Positions 12,001 to 27,000 of a DNA stretch of 64,000 nt are shown here, piece by piece. The notes below the pieces were generated by a model. It worked only from the letters and a program-made list of their open reading frames with translations, did no database searches and was not told the DNA's origin. The position numbers and the translations under genes were made by a program. Numbering within the stretch: position 1 is the stretch's first letter; each line of letters begins with the position of its first letter. Source of the stretch: Psettodes erumei (Eukaryota > Chordata > Actinopteri > Pleuronectiformes > Psettodidae); assembly GCA_016785225.1 (NCBI GenBank), contig JAFBJZ010000375.1, positions 5,313,501 through 5,377,500 on the forward strand. Reading direction: 5' to 3'.

Positions 12001-15000
12001 GAGTAGAAAGGAAAGCAAATGCTGGGCTGACAAAGGCTGTGACGATTTCAAGGTAATTGGCAATGGGTGAAGTCATCCTCCCAGAAGCTCACAAATGTGA
12101 CTCATAGTAGTGTTTCCCCTCAATGAGTTATGCAGGATTAAACATAGTGTTTTTGGTTCTTTGTTTTAAGGGCCCAAACTCTAATATACTAGTAAGTATT
12201 TGTTATAAGTATCTCTGACGAGTGCTCAAGGTAAATAATGAAACTGTTTGGAAGAATCCTAAAATAATCATATGTTTCAACATAACGTAGCAAATCACAG
12301 CGATTTTTTTTTTTTTTTTTTTTGTAGCTCATTCATTCATAAATGTTCTTAACATACAGAACATTCCACACTGTAAGACTGAAATGATATTTTACTGATC
12401 TCGATCAACATATTTGTTTTAACTTCTACTCTTCAGGAAGGTCACAGAGCTTTAATCAGATTGTGAGCAGTGTACCTGGTGTATTATTATTTAAGAATAA
12501 TTTAGCAGGGCATATCTGTTGAAATACAATTTTGAAGCTTTTCAACATTGCATGTCAAAATCCTTAAGCACATCAAAATGACTTGAATAAAAGAGGAAAT
12601 TTGTTTTAGCACAATTCTCATTTAATGTGGTCTTTGGTTTTTCATAATGTATTGTGCAGCTAACTAAAATAACAAAATGATAATGGTGATGAGCAAACCT
12701 CAGTAAAAACTTTGTGGTTTGTTTGTCTTATACTGTACAGAGCAGTTAGACATATCTTACCTGCAATTCATACCAGCCTTTCAGCCCATAATTTTATGTG
12801 AATTCGATTTGATTTCAACAGTGTATCAGGGCCAGAGGCAACCCCATGTTTACCCCACATAGGGTTAGGTTATTAGTTTGACCCCACTTTGGGGCATCAA
12901 CCAGTGAGACAGGGCACATGTCACATCAGCCTATTTCAAAAGGGCCCTCCAGGACTTTCAAATATATGATGACGACTATTTTGTCTAAGAAGAATGTTCG
13001 AAGTCTTGAACATACCCCCCAGTTGCCTCTGGTGGGACTGCTCCAGGGTTTAGGCTGTTAGGATTTGACTATTACACTGTTTGACAAAGCTCTGCCCACA
13101 ATGGCCCAGGAGCGGCATTAGTCATAAACCACTCTCTGATTGATTAAGATAATGAAGCGCCTGACTCAGGGTTAGGTCTTGGCCTTCTATCGTCACACAG
13201 TGGAGGGCAACTTAAACAGCTTCGAGAAAAGCCAATTTGTGTGGGCGCAGTAAATAAGAGTGGATTAGTACACTCAATTCAAACCCACTAATTGTCAATT
13301 AGAAGTGGAAAAAAGAGAAATCCACAAATTAGTGGTTGCATGTGAGTTCATTTACACTTGCGATCATGCCACTAACAACACAACATCTTGGCACACAATA
13401 ATATCCTGAGGCCATCCCTTCAGTGTAAGAAATTCTAAGTTTCTGCTTAATGGAGCCTTGCAGTACTTCGGGCAGGCACAGACTCTGTTTCATTGTGAGT
13501 TTAATAGTTGACCGGTCCTATTGAAGATATCCATGTTCTATCTTTAACACCAAAACACCATTGGCTTTTTCTCTCAGCACTGCACCACTAAAAGAGTGCT
13601 AAAAAAGGAGTAATTTATGTACATGTTCCCTGACAGATTTTTGTGTAATATTTTTTTCATCCATCCATTCATTCATTCACTTGGTAGACCTCCTGCATTT
13701 CACTAAATATTTCAAGGGTAAGCTTTTACCATGTCTTTATATTGTAAAGTAAGCTAAACAAGGTAGTGCTGAATATTTTATAAGCAAAAACAGAAGGACA
13801 CCTGACCTCAATACAGTTGATCTTTACAGGACATCCTCTACTACACCGGGTTGAATGTGTCATATACTTGATTCTTGAATACAGTACATCTTAAAGAAAA
13901 AGAAGCTTTAACAAAGGTTGTTCTTTTTTTAACTTCAAAATGTGTTGTTAATCACAGTAAATAGGTAATCAAACCAAGATCAAGACCAAGTCCAACAATT
14001 TGAACCATGCAGCCAAGTGTAATTATGTTCTATCACAAAAAAACAAAAACACTAGATTGCAATCAAATATTGTGGTGCAAAAAATTGGAGCCAATTGAAC
14101 CATCAATCAGCTACAAACAGTGAATTCTGTTGGAGTCAACAGTATCTAAAAAAAACAGCACCTACTGCCCTTTGTGACAGAAGTTTGCCATTTGCTGGCT
14201 TTGTTACAGTCAGAATAAGAAACAAACAGGTTTCCGAGTTGTGTCACTGATGCCACATTGCATGAAGGAAACTCTCTGTCTTTGCATGTAAAGGAAAAGC
14301 TCAAATGTATAGCACATTTAATGCATAACATCTCATTAGCATGAGATATGGCTGCAAATTAGCTTCATGCTGAGACATGTCATCTATTCATGCCTGATTA
14401 AAGCTTCAGCTAATTTCTCATTCATTACATCAAGAGTCAACACCCATATTCTACTGAAACTGAACACAAGGCTTCAAACACTGAACTGTAATAATAGTAA
14501 ATGGCCTGTACTTAAAGTGTATCGCTCTTTTCTGGTAACAATGAACCTTTTACCCAAAGACACTTTGACATGCAGCGTTGAGGAGTTAGGAAAAAAAAAC
14601 GCTGACCTTCTGATTAGAGAACAACCCATCTACCTCCTGAGCCACATCTGACCTATAGAAACCATGATAACATATTTTTTAAAAAGAAATAAGAAAAATC
14701 ACCAGAACAAAACAGTTATTCAACCACAGAATGGAAATTAAGAGCACTGATATCAGCTAAATTTAATCTGGATGCTAAGATATATACCGAGAAAACGCAA
14801 ATTTAGTCTCCAACAGGATATTAATTTGCATACTGTTCACCCACTTGACCTCGAAGGAAATATGAATCTTTAATTTTGGAAAAAAATTTCATGCCTGTAA
14901 TTCTTCCTTTGGTCCTCAGAGGACTACATGAATTGTTAATTTGAGTGGTATTGTCTTTTTGGTTGCAGCTATGTAGTCAACATATGTTCCTGTGGAATGT

Positions 15001-18000
15001 GGGTAAATGTCCCGAACAGTAAATATACCATACAAATATCACATTAAAAATCAAACACTAAAGCATTCTTAAATAATTAATCAAGAAAAAGAAAAGAAGA
15101 ATTGGAGCAGTGAAAGGAAACGAAACATGAATTAGTAAAATGGTGTAACCAGCAGGAAATCAAGCTAAAAGCACAGTATTCCCAAAATAGTGAGCGCATG
15201 CCCCATTGAGTTTACTGTGTCCAGTTTTAATACAGTTTCACAATAAAAACAACAACTCTCCCCAATAAACTGTGCAAAAACACATGATTGATAAAACTCA
15301 GCTGAACCACAAATAGGAGTAGAATTACTGGACAATTTTTTTTTTTTAAAGGCAAAAGCCGTCCCAACTGCCAACAGGGACAGATTCAGACAAAAACGCA
15401 TCTCCATCCTCCAGTTTCCCCCGGAGGGCTCAAGAAACAAGACAGATTTACAGAAATGTACCACTTTCCCTCAGACATTTAGAGGTGAGACAACTCAGGA
15501 CATCTTGATTAATGACTGAGCTTCAATCCTGCTGGTTTAATTGTGTCATATTTGAATGTGACCTGCCCTCATGTAGGCTATACCTGAGGGGAGACATCAA
15601 GATTATGCATACAATCAACTTGATTAGAGAAAAGACAGTGTAACTTTTGCTCAATCAACATTTTTACATAGCATTTACAAATTTTGTTCTCTGTGGGCAA
15701 TCCTGTATGAAAATATGCCTAAAACCTGTATTCATATGCATGCTGTTTGGCTGTTTATGTAATCTGAGCTGTCAACATTCCCTCTTCAGCTGCAGTATGC
15801 CTGATGCGCTGTGAGTGTGACACGTTCCCCTGGGTTTGCACTACTTGACATCTCATTGCTTTTCCAGTTTTCCGTTTTTTACGCCTTGGTAACGTTTGCT
15901 CAAAAAGTGAAATAGTGTTAGCAGACAAAACACGCCCCAGTTCACAGCAGTTTCAATGGGAGTGCAATGATTTGATTTTATTTATCAATTTTTTTTATTT
16001 TTCCTTTTGTTTTTTTTCCTCTTCCTGGTTCAGACAAATCTGCCACGGCAGGTCTGCAAACAGAACTAAGAAAATGACTTGGGCCATTGTCTGCATTCAG
16101 GTTTCACTACCATGACAACCTCTGAAACCTCTGTATCATAATCCAGTTTGATAAAGGCTGTTTTTTTTCAGGCGCCCTTCACTGAAGGTCACCTGTCTTT
16201 GAAACAAATAAATGGCCATGCTATATGATGAGTAGCACGCTGGGCCTGAAAAGGCAATCACCAAAACTATGTAGTCTAAACTAATATAATACAAAGCAGT
16301 GATGCTCATGATACTAAAGGTACTGTATAGCTTGTATTGAAAATTGTGTAGGTTAAATTATGAGTGTGTGCCTGAATGTTTATTAATGTAGCAGATGCAC
16401 ACAGACAGAGTCATAAATCATACAGTATAGTAGCATAATAAGGCCAACAAGGCTCCTTGCCTGCCCAGGTAATGGTAGTTGGAGCAGTGCCCAGACTCTC
16501 TGGCAGTAGACTTTGAATGTGGACCCACAGTAAGCTGCAGAGGAGAATTAGGTGTGGATGAATTTGGGTTGGGAAACAGGGTTTGGCACAACACACTAGT
16601 GGAACTCAAATATTTCACAGTTTTGGGTGATGGCATGGGAATACTGTAAGGTTTCATTTGAACCTTTGATCTCAAAAAACATGAGACGAAAAAATAATCA
16701 TTGGGTTAAAGGTTGTGCTATAGATTCTGTTTTTCTATCAGAGCATATTGACTCATCAAGATATTTTTTTTATGAAATTAAACTTGACATTTTCAGTGAC
16801 CTGGTTGTTTTTTAAACAACATGGCTGTCTACTCCAAACAGAGAAACTGCTCTTAAGGTTTTTCTTTCTTGGAGTTCCCCTGCAGTCAAAGCCATTCAGG
16901 CCAGGGAGCAAACTGCATTTCAAATGAAGCTTAGTGCAAGTTGAAGCAGCCAGACAATTATCATTCTAATTTCCTAATCACATTGGGTCCTCTGCCTCTC
17001 AGTTATTATCCAGTGAATTATTGGTTCATGTTCACAAGGCTGTCTGTCAACCAGTGATCATTCTGGTTGAATGATGTTTAAGAATCTCGCCTGTTGCATA
17101 TCTTTTAGATTAAGACATTTAGATGTCCGCCACTTTGCCTCTCCAACACCTGTGTCAAGAATCCACCTATGGCTCCTTATGGAGATCTCTGAAAAAGTTT
17201 ATATGAATTAGTTAAGGGGTAAATGTTTAGAATCTTTAGAATATTCAAATGCATTCTAATCACGTTTGGTGTGTTTCTTTCTTAAAGTATGACTTTATTT
17301 TTTGTAGCCAGTCTGTTAATGTGTCTATGCTGTCTAATAAGAGCATAGCACAACAAATTTGGTGGAAATGTATTATTTTAAAGATGATATAGGAGTCATA
17401 GCTTTTAAAATATTCATAATACAGCTAACACTATCACCCAAGTTTTTAATCAAGGATCACTGTATGATGTTAAAACAGCTACACTACACTTTTCACAGTC
17501 AGACTGCAGGTAAATCGTCACACTTTCTCTGAGCATTATGCAGGCTTTTGTGTGCTACATTAAAAAAAATGAACCAATCTAATGCCACTCAGCAGAGGTC
17601 GTTATAATCCTGGAGATGGAAGCTGCCAAACAAGCATGAGCAAGTCCTGCAGACGGTCATTTCACAGCAGTGTCCGGTTATTTAAAAGAGGACACACACT
17701 GAGGGTCATCAGCAAAGGCACACCTGCCGTCTTCCACTAATCTCATTTGATGTGTTCGCGAGATAGGTGGAATCAATGTTTCTGGAAGTCAGTCTGTTCC
17801 ACTATAGCAGGGAGTCCAGTAAATAAAGAGATAATGCAATCTTGGCAGGTTACAGGAAAAAAACAAAACAAAACCCCCCCACGAGCGTCTAGCCTTACAA
17901 CGTCTGTCAATGTGGGAAACACAATTAAATACATAATGATGGTAAATGTTTCTCTGCAGAGTTAAGTGAGTATAAGGTTACTTAAACTGAAGTTTACCTT

Positions 18001-21000
18001 TTTCAATAACCAGTACAGTGCAGAAAAAAGTACCATCCACATATCAAATCTTTTGCTACCTGTTAAAATTCACAGCAGTTTACATCCATAAAAGGGAACA
18101 ATGTATCTTAATTAAATAACATTTTAATTATATTTAGGTGACATTGCATATTATTTTCATTTAATTATGGAAAGGAAATGCCTCACAGCTTAAAATGTCA
18201 ATATATTATGAAAGACTCATTGGGGTTTTTTTTCTATGCCACCAGTGCAGTTTTGCTTCATTTTGTAAAAAGTACATGAAGTTGCTGTCTTCAAAAAAAA
18301 CTTTAAAAAATTTACCAAAAAAGTCATTAACAGCAGTCATGATAAAAGAAGATGCAACAGCTATTTATTACCAATCTTTATGTCCCAAAGAGAGAGTTAT
18401 TTTTTGCAAGTGGTAGTGATTATGTTTGCCTTCAAACAACAGAAAAAGAAAAAAACAAGGACAACTGCAGATATAATCAGTCTTCTGAGATTCTTAGAGG
18501 GTGCAACAGTGCTCGGAGAAAAGAGATGATTAACTGACCTTTTGCCCAGGTTTAGTGAGTCTGTGTTACCTATAAGATCTTGTTACAGACAATCTCCCAC
18601 TCCTCTCAGAACCAATCTCTAAATACCTGTGACAGTGGCCTTCACAGTTTAGCCTGGGCCATGATGTCAGTAAATGAAAGAACTGATAGTGCCATACCTG
18701 CCAGCAACACTCTCCTTTCACAGCAAGAGTAGTGGTGAAAAGGGAGAAAAATGTAAAACTGTGTTTTCTACTGATCTCATCATCAGGTGTGACAGCCCTG
18801 TTTTTCTCCACTGGTAGTGTAAAAGAACACTTTATTCTGCCTACTTGTTAAGAATACATATAATGTTGCCTTTTTCCAGAGTGATCCTTTCCTATTTGAA
18901 GATCTTCATATTACACACATGCAGTCATCCAGTTACTTGCATGATATTACCCCACTCGGCCAAGGGGGGGTTGGTAATCTGTACTGATATTAACTCCAGG
19001 CTGTGACTATCTACACTATAATAAGGGGAGCATTAGAGGAGATTGCATGATCTTGGAGTGGGGCTGCGGGTTGTTTGGGTATAATGTCCCCTGCTTCAAG
19101 CTGAGCACAACACGTGAATCAGGCAGGGCTGATGTTGAGCCTGAAGTTCTTTGGCCTCTGGTGGTGCACATATAGGTACCCATAAAAAATAGGGAGTGCA
19201 AACATCCTGGGTCGCCCTCAGACCCCAAGGAGTTGCTGTGACTGCTGTGAAGAAAAGTAATAGCAAATGTATAGGTACATGTCAGAAGACCTCAGAGTTC
19301 CATTTTTTAAGGGCTATAAGCTACCTGCCACCCCACCTCCACAGCATCATCACCTCTAATGTAGTAAAAGTCTTAAGAGGGAAATAATGTCACTTAAGTT
19401 TTAGGGGGGTGATTATCCCCATCATGGTACACCTACTAATCCCTATTTATTGACCACTGTTTACTGCAAGTATAATGACAAAGTAAAGGGAATTGGAAAT
19501 TGCAGGGATGTAAACACCCAGTTAACAATTAAATGCATGTTTCATTGTCTTTCTCTTTGCTCCATTGGGGCTGGGCTGAGGAACAAAAAGGGTTGGGAGA
19601 GAAAATGAGGACTTTATTAATTACTCAGCAGGAGCTTGAGTAGACCCTCTCACGTGCTCTGTAGCAGTCCGTCAGACTGATGTCCTGGTCTTAATGATGC
19701 GTTAATGCACATTTAAGATCGCTTACAACACGCTTACAAGGCTTACCCCGACAAGGTGTCTGAACTTCCACCAGTAACCAGGGTGTAACAATGTCACAAA
19801 CACAGAAGACACGCTCACGTAGGCAGAGGTGTTGCCATGACACTGTATATATCCTGCTGTGCTATCAGACATGCATACACACAGTAATGAAGCATTTAAC
19901 ACTGAGTGTAGCTGCTACAACACAACAGTACATATAATTGACTGGGAGCTGTGTGATAAGGCATCAAAGATTGAGTTGTTTTGTTCATGTCTCACTCTCC
20001 ATGTCTATGTCTATCATAACATTTGAGGTTACTTGAGGTCAGGAGGTGGATGCACCAGCAGTTCAAATTAATGTAATTATAACAAAAGGGTTCACTAAGA
20101 GATTTATGAATCACTGAATCAAAACCACACCACAACCGAAGCTGTTATGCATAAAAATAGTCCTCAGTAAATATTCACGGTGACAAAACTAGTACCCTGA
20201 TATGTCCGATTTAAAGCGAGAAGTAAGTGAGTTCATATCTCAAATGTCACTCAGCATCAGTTGTTTCCAAGCAACTGATTTTTTTTTTTTTTTTAATTTA
20301 TATATTTTACTTTCACTTATTTTTACTTGGGCAGTCCTTATTAGTAGATCACCACTTATGAAAGTTACATGCTTACTAAGAACTTTGGAAGGATTTTGTT
20401 CACAAAAGTAGTGATAAATTGTTGGGAAAATTGGTTCTATATTAAAGATGGTATGTACTGTAATTAATACATTCAGATGATGTCAGAAATTAAGACTAAC
20501 TAACCACAGATCATTCTGCTTGCTAATAAGGATCTTGGATTGGTAGATAAATACTGTATTTCAGGATTTATGAATATGAATACTGGAACTGGCTACAGAA
20601 GACAATCATTACAAATCTGTTTCACTCACATTCAGTAAAATTACTTCACTTATCCTATATACAGTATTTAAAAAACTTTTAATAAGATATGTAAAATAGG
20701 AAATCATATTTTATTTTTCTTGTGTTTTTTCCCTGTTTGTTTGGTGTGGATGGTTTTATTTCCGAAATAAATACACATGTGCATTTCTTCACAGACTGAA
20801 GAGAAAGAGTGAGGAACAGAAGTAGAGAGGGAGGGAGCGAGGGAGCAGAGAAGAGAGAGAGAGTGCATGGCTCAAGGTTCTTACTAGCACACTGTGGGGC
20901 AGACTGGCTATCAAGAATACTAGCAGTTTTCCTGGTGAGTTGCTTCACCTGTGGGCTAATGGTGAGAGAAGGAACACCAGTGAGAATAGATAAAATCAAG

Positions 21001-24000
21001 TCAAATGCTGTTTGATTCTTTAAATATTTGATGGTAACTATTGGACTTTTTCCACAATATTAGATTTTTTTGCGATGCACTTGTATAATCGTCATAGAAA
21101 AGATGAGACAATTTTGTTATTTCTTCAGTGTACTGCATGTCATAGATCATATTGGTGCTGTTGTATCACAGAGCACTACATTCAGTATACAGATACATTT
21201 TTTTATGTACATATTTATTTCTGCAACATAAATCCCAACTCTTCATCTGACCCCCCAACCCACCAATACAAATACAGGCCTCAAACTGTCAGGAGAATAA
21301 TAACACCAGATATGTATGATAATCAGCCTCACAGAAGCATCTGGAAGCTCTGTCCAGTTTTCTTTGGTGCAGACATAAATATACATATCCACCATAATTG
21401 AAAACTGCACGGGTCAGGCATATGTGGACTGGCCTCCATTTGAATGTGAACACAGTTCTCATTTCATTTTCTGCCTTCTCAAATTCTGTCAAGCAAAACA
21501 ATAACCCCAAAACACTCTCACCACCACCTCTTCAATGGAAATTGTTCTGCAAGTCTCTGCTATGTCCTTCTCAGTGACCCAGCCCCCTTAAGAAATAGTG
21601 GGCACAAACACTCTGCCAGAAAACATCTAAAACCGAGTCTAATTAGGCTAAGAAAATTCAATCTTCTGAAAGAATGGAAACAAGTCCAACATTAACCCAG
21701 CTTCCAAAATGGTAATTTGGCTGTTCATACAAATGTCAGTGTTATTAGTACAATAACCCAGCACAGCTGTTATTTCAGGGTTAAACCTGCAAGCAAAACC
21801 TGAATGTCTGACAATGTTTTGTCTACAGTGGGATGTGGGACATGACATCTAGACACTGCACCAGAGAGGTCATACAGACAGTCCACAATGGAACAACAGG
21901 AGAGTTTTTCAATGTTGGGGGAAAAAATCAGCTTTAAGATTGATAAGTAATGTCAATAACTGTGACTGTGTTTCTTATAAATTTGTCAGACATGATTACA
22001 ACCATCTGGACTTACAACTGAAGTTATTGATGGGCTGTCCCTTAAGGTTGTTAATAAGAGCTGTGACGAGTAATTTTGTTTTGTTATGCGTTAGAAATAT
22101 TGAGAATACCAAACTATTATAACAAAGGTGGGAATACATTATTCTATTATTCAGGATTATTTCACTTTTGTTACAATATCATTTTGTTAAAATAATAAAG
22201 CGACCAATTTAGCAGAAATAAAAATTATTCACTCATATATATATATATATAGAAAGTATATGCTCATTCCCCCTCAAAAAATCTCATACATGTCTGCATT
22301 GTTTACATCAGCCGATGGCTACACTTGAAGCTGTGGCTGACAGATCAGACCGGTGACAACAGATCAAAGGTGAATGACCCCCTCCTCATTTGCTGAATTT
22401 AGTCAGTGCCAAATGAACTGCATAACTTTATCCCACTCTGTCATTTCCAATTATTTGGGCTTTTCTATTGGCCTATGGTTTATAGACTGATAGAGCTCTT
22501 GCCCTCTGTTAGTGCTATGAAGCATTTTGTTTCTTTTATGGGTGGCTCCCCCTTTTGTTTGTTTAATATTAAAGAGGAAAGAAAAAAACTCCTCAGGCCA
22601 CCTTTAACATCTGGCAAAGGAAAACTAACCCTGGCTCCTTTTTTAAACGTTTGTTCTCATGGATGCTTATGTGATTGCCTTGTGTTAATTTCAGAAGCTG
22701 TCAGCTTCCTTCACAAATTAAATTCTCTTGGAACAGAGAAGAATAAATGTTGAAACAGCAGAGAATGAGGCAGCAGCACAGCAGGAAACACGGGCATGTC
22801 ATTTGTACTGGCAGACTGAACTACCAGGACACCCCACTGAACCAGCATTAAATAGAATTAAGGGTTGACGCAAAGGCAGCACAAAAGAACAGGACTGGCA
22901 GTAAATTTGCAAAAAATATTCTCTACATCACTCACTCTCTTATTTTCTGAGCATGAAAGGCTTTAGATCATTGAAAAAGCACAGTGTTTTCACACGGGCA
23001 GATTACATTCTGGTCTTTAACTCAAGATTTACAGTCATTTGTTTGATGTTCAGTCATTTCTTTGGGTTTCACATTATTTGCTAAATGAGAAGGGATGTAT
23101 CAGCAGGGCATCCAACAGCTGAGTATGCAATTGGGTATTTACCCCTGTTTGGAGGAGCAATGGGGATAGGGACTAGGCAGCCAGTGGTGCTGAGAAGAAA
23201 GGAAGGATCATTTTCAAGCATTTCTCATTTAACTGCTACTGCTTTTGCTAGATAGTTTTTAGGGGAAGCCCGCAACCTTCAGCCAAGACTTATGTGCTAC
23301 CGGATGCCATTGAGGTGGAGAGTGAGAGAACTGCACACGATGGCAATGCACACACTGCTTTAGTAGGCACCGTTACAATACTTAAAAGATAGGAAAGGGG
23401 ATGAAGTCAAAAGATGTGGAACTAACAAGATGAAGATATAATGCGGTGAAAGCAGAGTATGAAAGAGAACAGTCTGTTTCATGCTGGGAAAGGAGTCTTG
23501 ACAATGAAAGCCATGTTGATGAGAGCAGAGGGATCATCTGATTCTAAGACATCATTCAGAGAATATCTTCTCTTCAACTTAAGAGTAGAAAAGAAAATGC
23601 CTCATGAACACACTATTAAACCTTGAGATTATCAAAAGATTATCAAGCATGTCCTTCAAGGAAGTCGGTGTTTTTATTTAAGTTTGTGTCTCCAAATCCC
23701 CCCTGTCCTTTGCTCTTAAGAAATGGAAAACAAAATTTGTGTTGTGTATGAAAGAAACAGAAGAAAAGTTGCTTCAGATTGGAACTGGGATAGCTGGGCT
23801 CTTGATCATTGCTGTGTGCGGATGTGCTTACTGCCACGAAACACTCCATTATCTCAAAATGACAGTTAAATTGGCCTGTCAACAAAGACCACACTCCTAA
23901 GCAACTTCACTGGTGCATTAGTGCTTCTTCCGAACATGGATCAGGAATATGGGGCATCTCACCCGTTCTGAAAAGCCATGGGGGGAGAATTAGGGAGTGC

Positions 24001-27000
24001 TGCACTATTCAAACATGCAGGCTTGACTATTGGCTGACTATACTACTGAAATCCTTGTGCTGGGTTGCTAAAAGAGATAGTTTGGGTATTTGAAGTGAGG
24101 CTGTATGGGATACTGATGTAGTCAGTTTATCAACTGCAGGAGAGTTTGGTTAGTGCGCTCCCATTTTGTAGAAGCAGAGAGGAGCAGCAGCACAAATGCT
24201 GAGCCATCCTCTGCTGTGCACAGGGTTGCAAAACAAAAATTAACCATATGAAACAAAGCCTTCCTAAAACACACAGTGGAAGTGTATAGCATAGCACACA
24301 ATAAATAAGTAAATCGTAAAACACAATTACTCTATCAATTCAATGTCAGTACTGCTTCAGCTTCTCCATCTTGTTGTTGCAACAGATATGAACCCTTTTT
24401 GGATGAAATATCCAACCTTTCTGCATCCTATTATCCATCCATCTGTTCTTCCACTCAACAATTATTCTTAAGCCTTTTAATACAATACACTGCAAATGAT
24501 AATACTTTTGTCCTTCGGCACCCCAAATCAAGATCTGATCTGTAGCCTTTAGCAGAATATGAATAGCTTCTCCATGTATCTACTGACTTATCTGCAGAAC
24601 GGAAGTGGGTAACTCCAGTCGGCCAACTCTGAACAGCATTGCCTTAAACTCCTGTGAATTAAATTTCTTGACTGTGTGTCTGGTAAATCCCTAAGGCAAT
24701 GCCACTATCGCCATTCCAGGCTGTGGAGGACTCATCCCTGAGAGACTGTACACCCCCTCTATGCCTCAGGTTATCAGTCCATAAAAAAATAAATAAATAC
24801 AGTGTCTTATGTAAATTAGTGCTTGCAGGATACTTACCACTAAGCAGAATTTAAAAAGTTGCTGCACACAAAATATAAAGTTTCACTGTCCAATTCTGAA
24901 TGCAGTTCATACAGATCTGTATGTCACATGACAGAACAACTGGCAGCTAAAGTCTAATGAGATTTGGTGGCATATTTACTGTGCTTTTGGTCCTTTCAAA
25001 TGTTTATACCAGGGAATATTTGTTGAGTTTTGTGTCTAGAGAAAGGAACCTGATTTGCATTTCTATACAGTCAGACTTTGAGGTAGGGAGCTTTATCTTA
25101 GCAACAGGGAGACTGAAAATCAGACAAGCAGCTCATTTATAATCTTTTGGTTAGGTTTTGTCTCAAATCCACCAGGAGTTCCCTGCTAGATATTTCCCTT
25201 TGCAGGAAAAACTAGCCTCCAAAACATGACTCTGTGTGAGACTGTGTGCTTGCGCATGTCCATATTATTGTTCAGAGGGATGCGAGAATATATGTGGGAG
25301 GAAATAGTGCATTTCAAAAAGTCATCAAAACCTTTCGCATCGGGCTCCAGCTTTTTGTGACGAGCATGGACAGTCAGATTGGCCTCAAGCAGGGACAATG
25401 TCTTCTCACCTGCAGTTCGTTTGTATCTGGGTGCTTTCATAGAATACATGTAATGTACGTGCAAGAGCCCACATGCCCCCGCATCAATGAGATTGAACAG
25501 AGATGAGTGGGCAAGCTGGCATGTGAGGCTCCTACAGAGGAGACCTTGACTGGAAGGCAAGATACCTTTTAAAAAAAAAAAAAAGTAATTTGCTGCGCCC
25601 ACTCAGAAATCAACTCCCAAAAGATTTATGCTGAGAGGTCTGAAGATGCAGTGAGGTAATTCACTTTGGTTGCTGTTGCTATTTAATTCAAGGGTGGCTG
25701 TCCATGTATGGAGGGAGTGGTCAGAATAAGCTTAAACCGCTCTGTTAATCATCATTCTATCCTTCTAACTGAGAGCGAGAGCCAAGACAAATAGTTTGAA
25801 TTTTGTTTATAAGATGTAATACTGCCAGAGATAAATTAAAGATGAATTAAATTAGATAAATTACAGCAAGCCTCAAATGGGAATATTTGAGGATTATGTT
25901 GAGAGACCAACTGAGGTATTATTAACTTCGTTAAAGTACTTTAACTAGGTTGTGTGCATCATGGAGACAAAAATCCAAACTGCAGCCAGAGCCAAACACC
26001 AGTCACTTAAGTCGAACAAGTCATAATTTATAACTTGAAGTTGAGCAAGAAGAGCTCCTGAAAGCTGCAAACGGAACTTTCTAGAAAAGAAAAGTGGAGA
26101 GGCTGATTGCAATGGACCTAAGGCTCTAAACTCTGACTGTAACTAATATATGGATCTCTGAATCGTGTTTACTAGTGACCCCTCACACTCATCTTCTGCC
26201 TCCTCCACAGCTCCTCCATGCCTTATTGCCATCAAGACAAGCAAGGCAGTAGCTAATTACTGTACAGCAACAAACAAACCAATACTTCTCTATCTCCCTG
26301 GTCATGTCCCATTACTTCAGCTTAGTCCCCCTATTCATATTTCTCTTGACAGGTGCATCTGTCCATGGAGAATGAGGCAGTGTTGTAATCGGCAGGCAGA
26401 GGATGTTGTGATTAAGAAGTGCACCTCTGGGCTAACACGTGGCTCAGCCAAGGTGAAAATGACAGCGGGAGTGGAGTTTTATTGAAAACAACAGGGTTCT
26501 TGTCAATAACACTGGCATTTGGCACTGTGTTCGATTTGTTTATTAATGCTTGGGGTCTGCACGCATCTGTACATCGTCGTGAATCTGTGCATGTTTATGT
26601 CTGACCTTCCACAACAAGTATCACTGGGAGCGATGAACGGAACATACACTTTCCTCTCTGCCACTTTCTCACAGGCTACTTCTGAATGTGTTGAACACCC
26701 ACATGTTCAACCGTCAAATCAATGTAAGTCAAGGAGAGAGGGAAAAGAATCAGGCAAGCAGAGACAAGGCGGTGGGAGAAAGTGGCAGAATCCGTGTGCA
26801 GGTGTGCCTGTGCGCGTCTGTGTGTGTGTGTCCGTGCATTTGTGCGCGTGAGCACACGATAGTCCAAGAGAGGAAAGCAGGAGGGAAATAAGAGAGAGAG
26901 CCTGAAATGAGACAGCACGGATAGGAGTGCACAGATTGATATGGCAATTACCAAGAAAGCTATCCCTCAGTTAGGAATACATCTACATACATTACAGCAG

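Noticed and set aside
12107..12122. Second AGTGTTTCCCCT string resembling a hAT end
   Set aside because: No CAG start, no partner terminus and no target duplication; a short match is expected by chance.
25186..25602. 138-codon minus ORF with an overlapping 86-codon plus ORF
   Set aside because: Begins in a poly-Phe run from a T/A homopolymer, no known motifs, both strands open; treated as chance.
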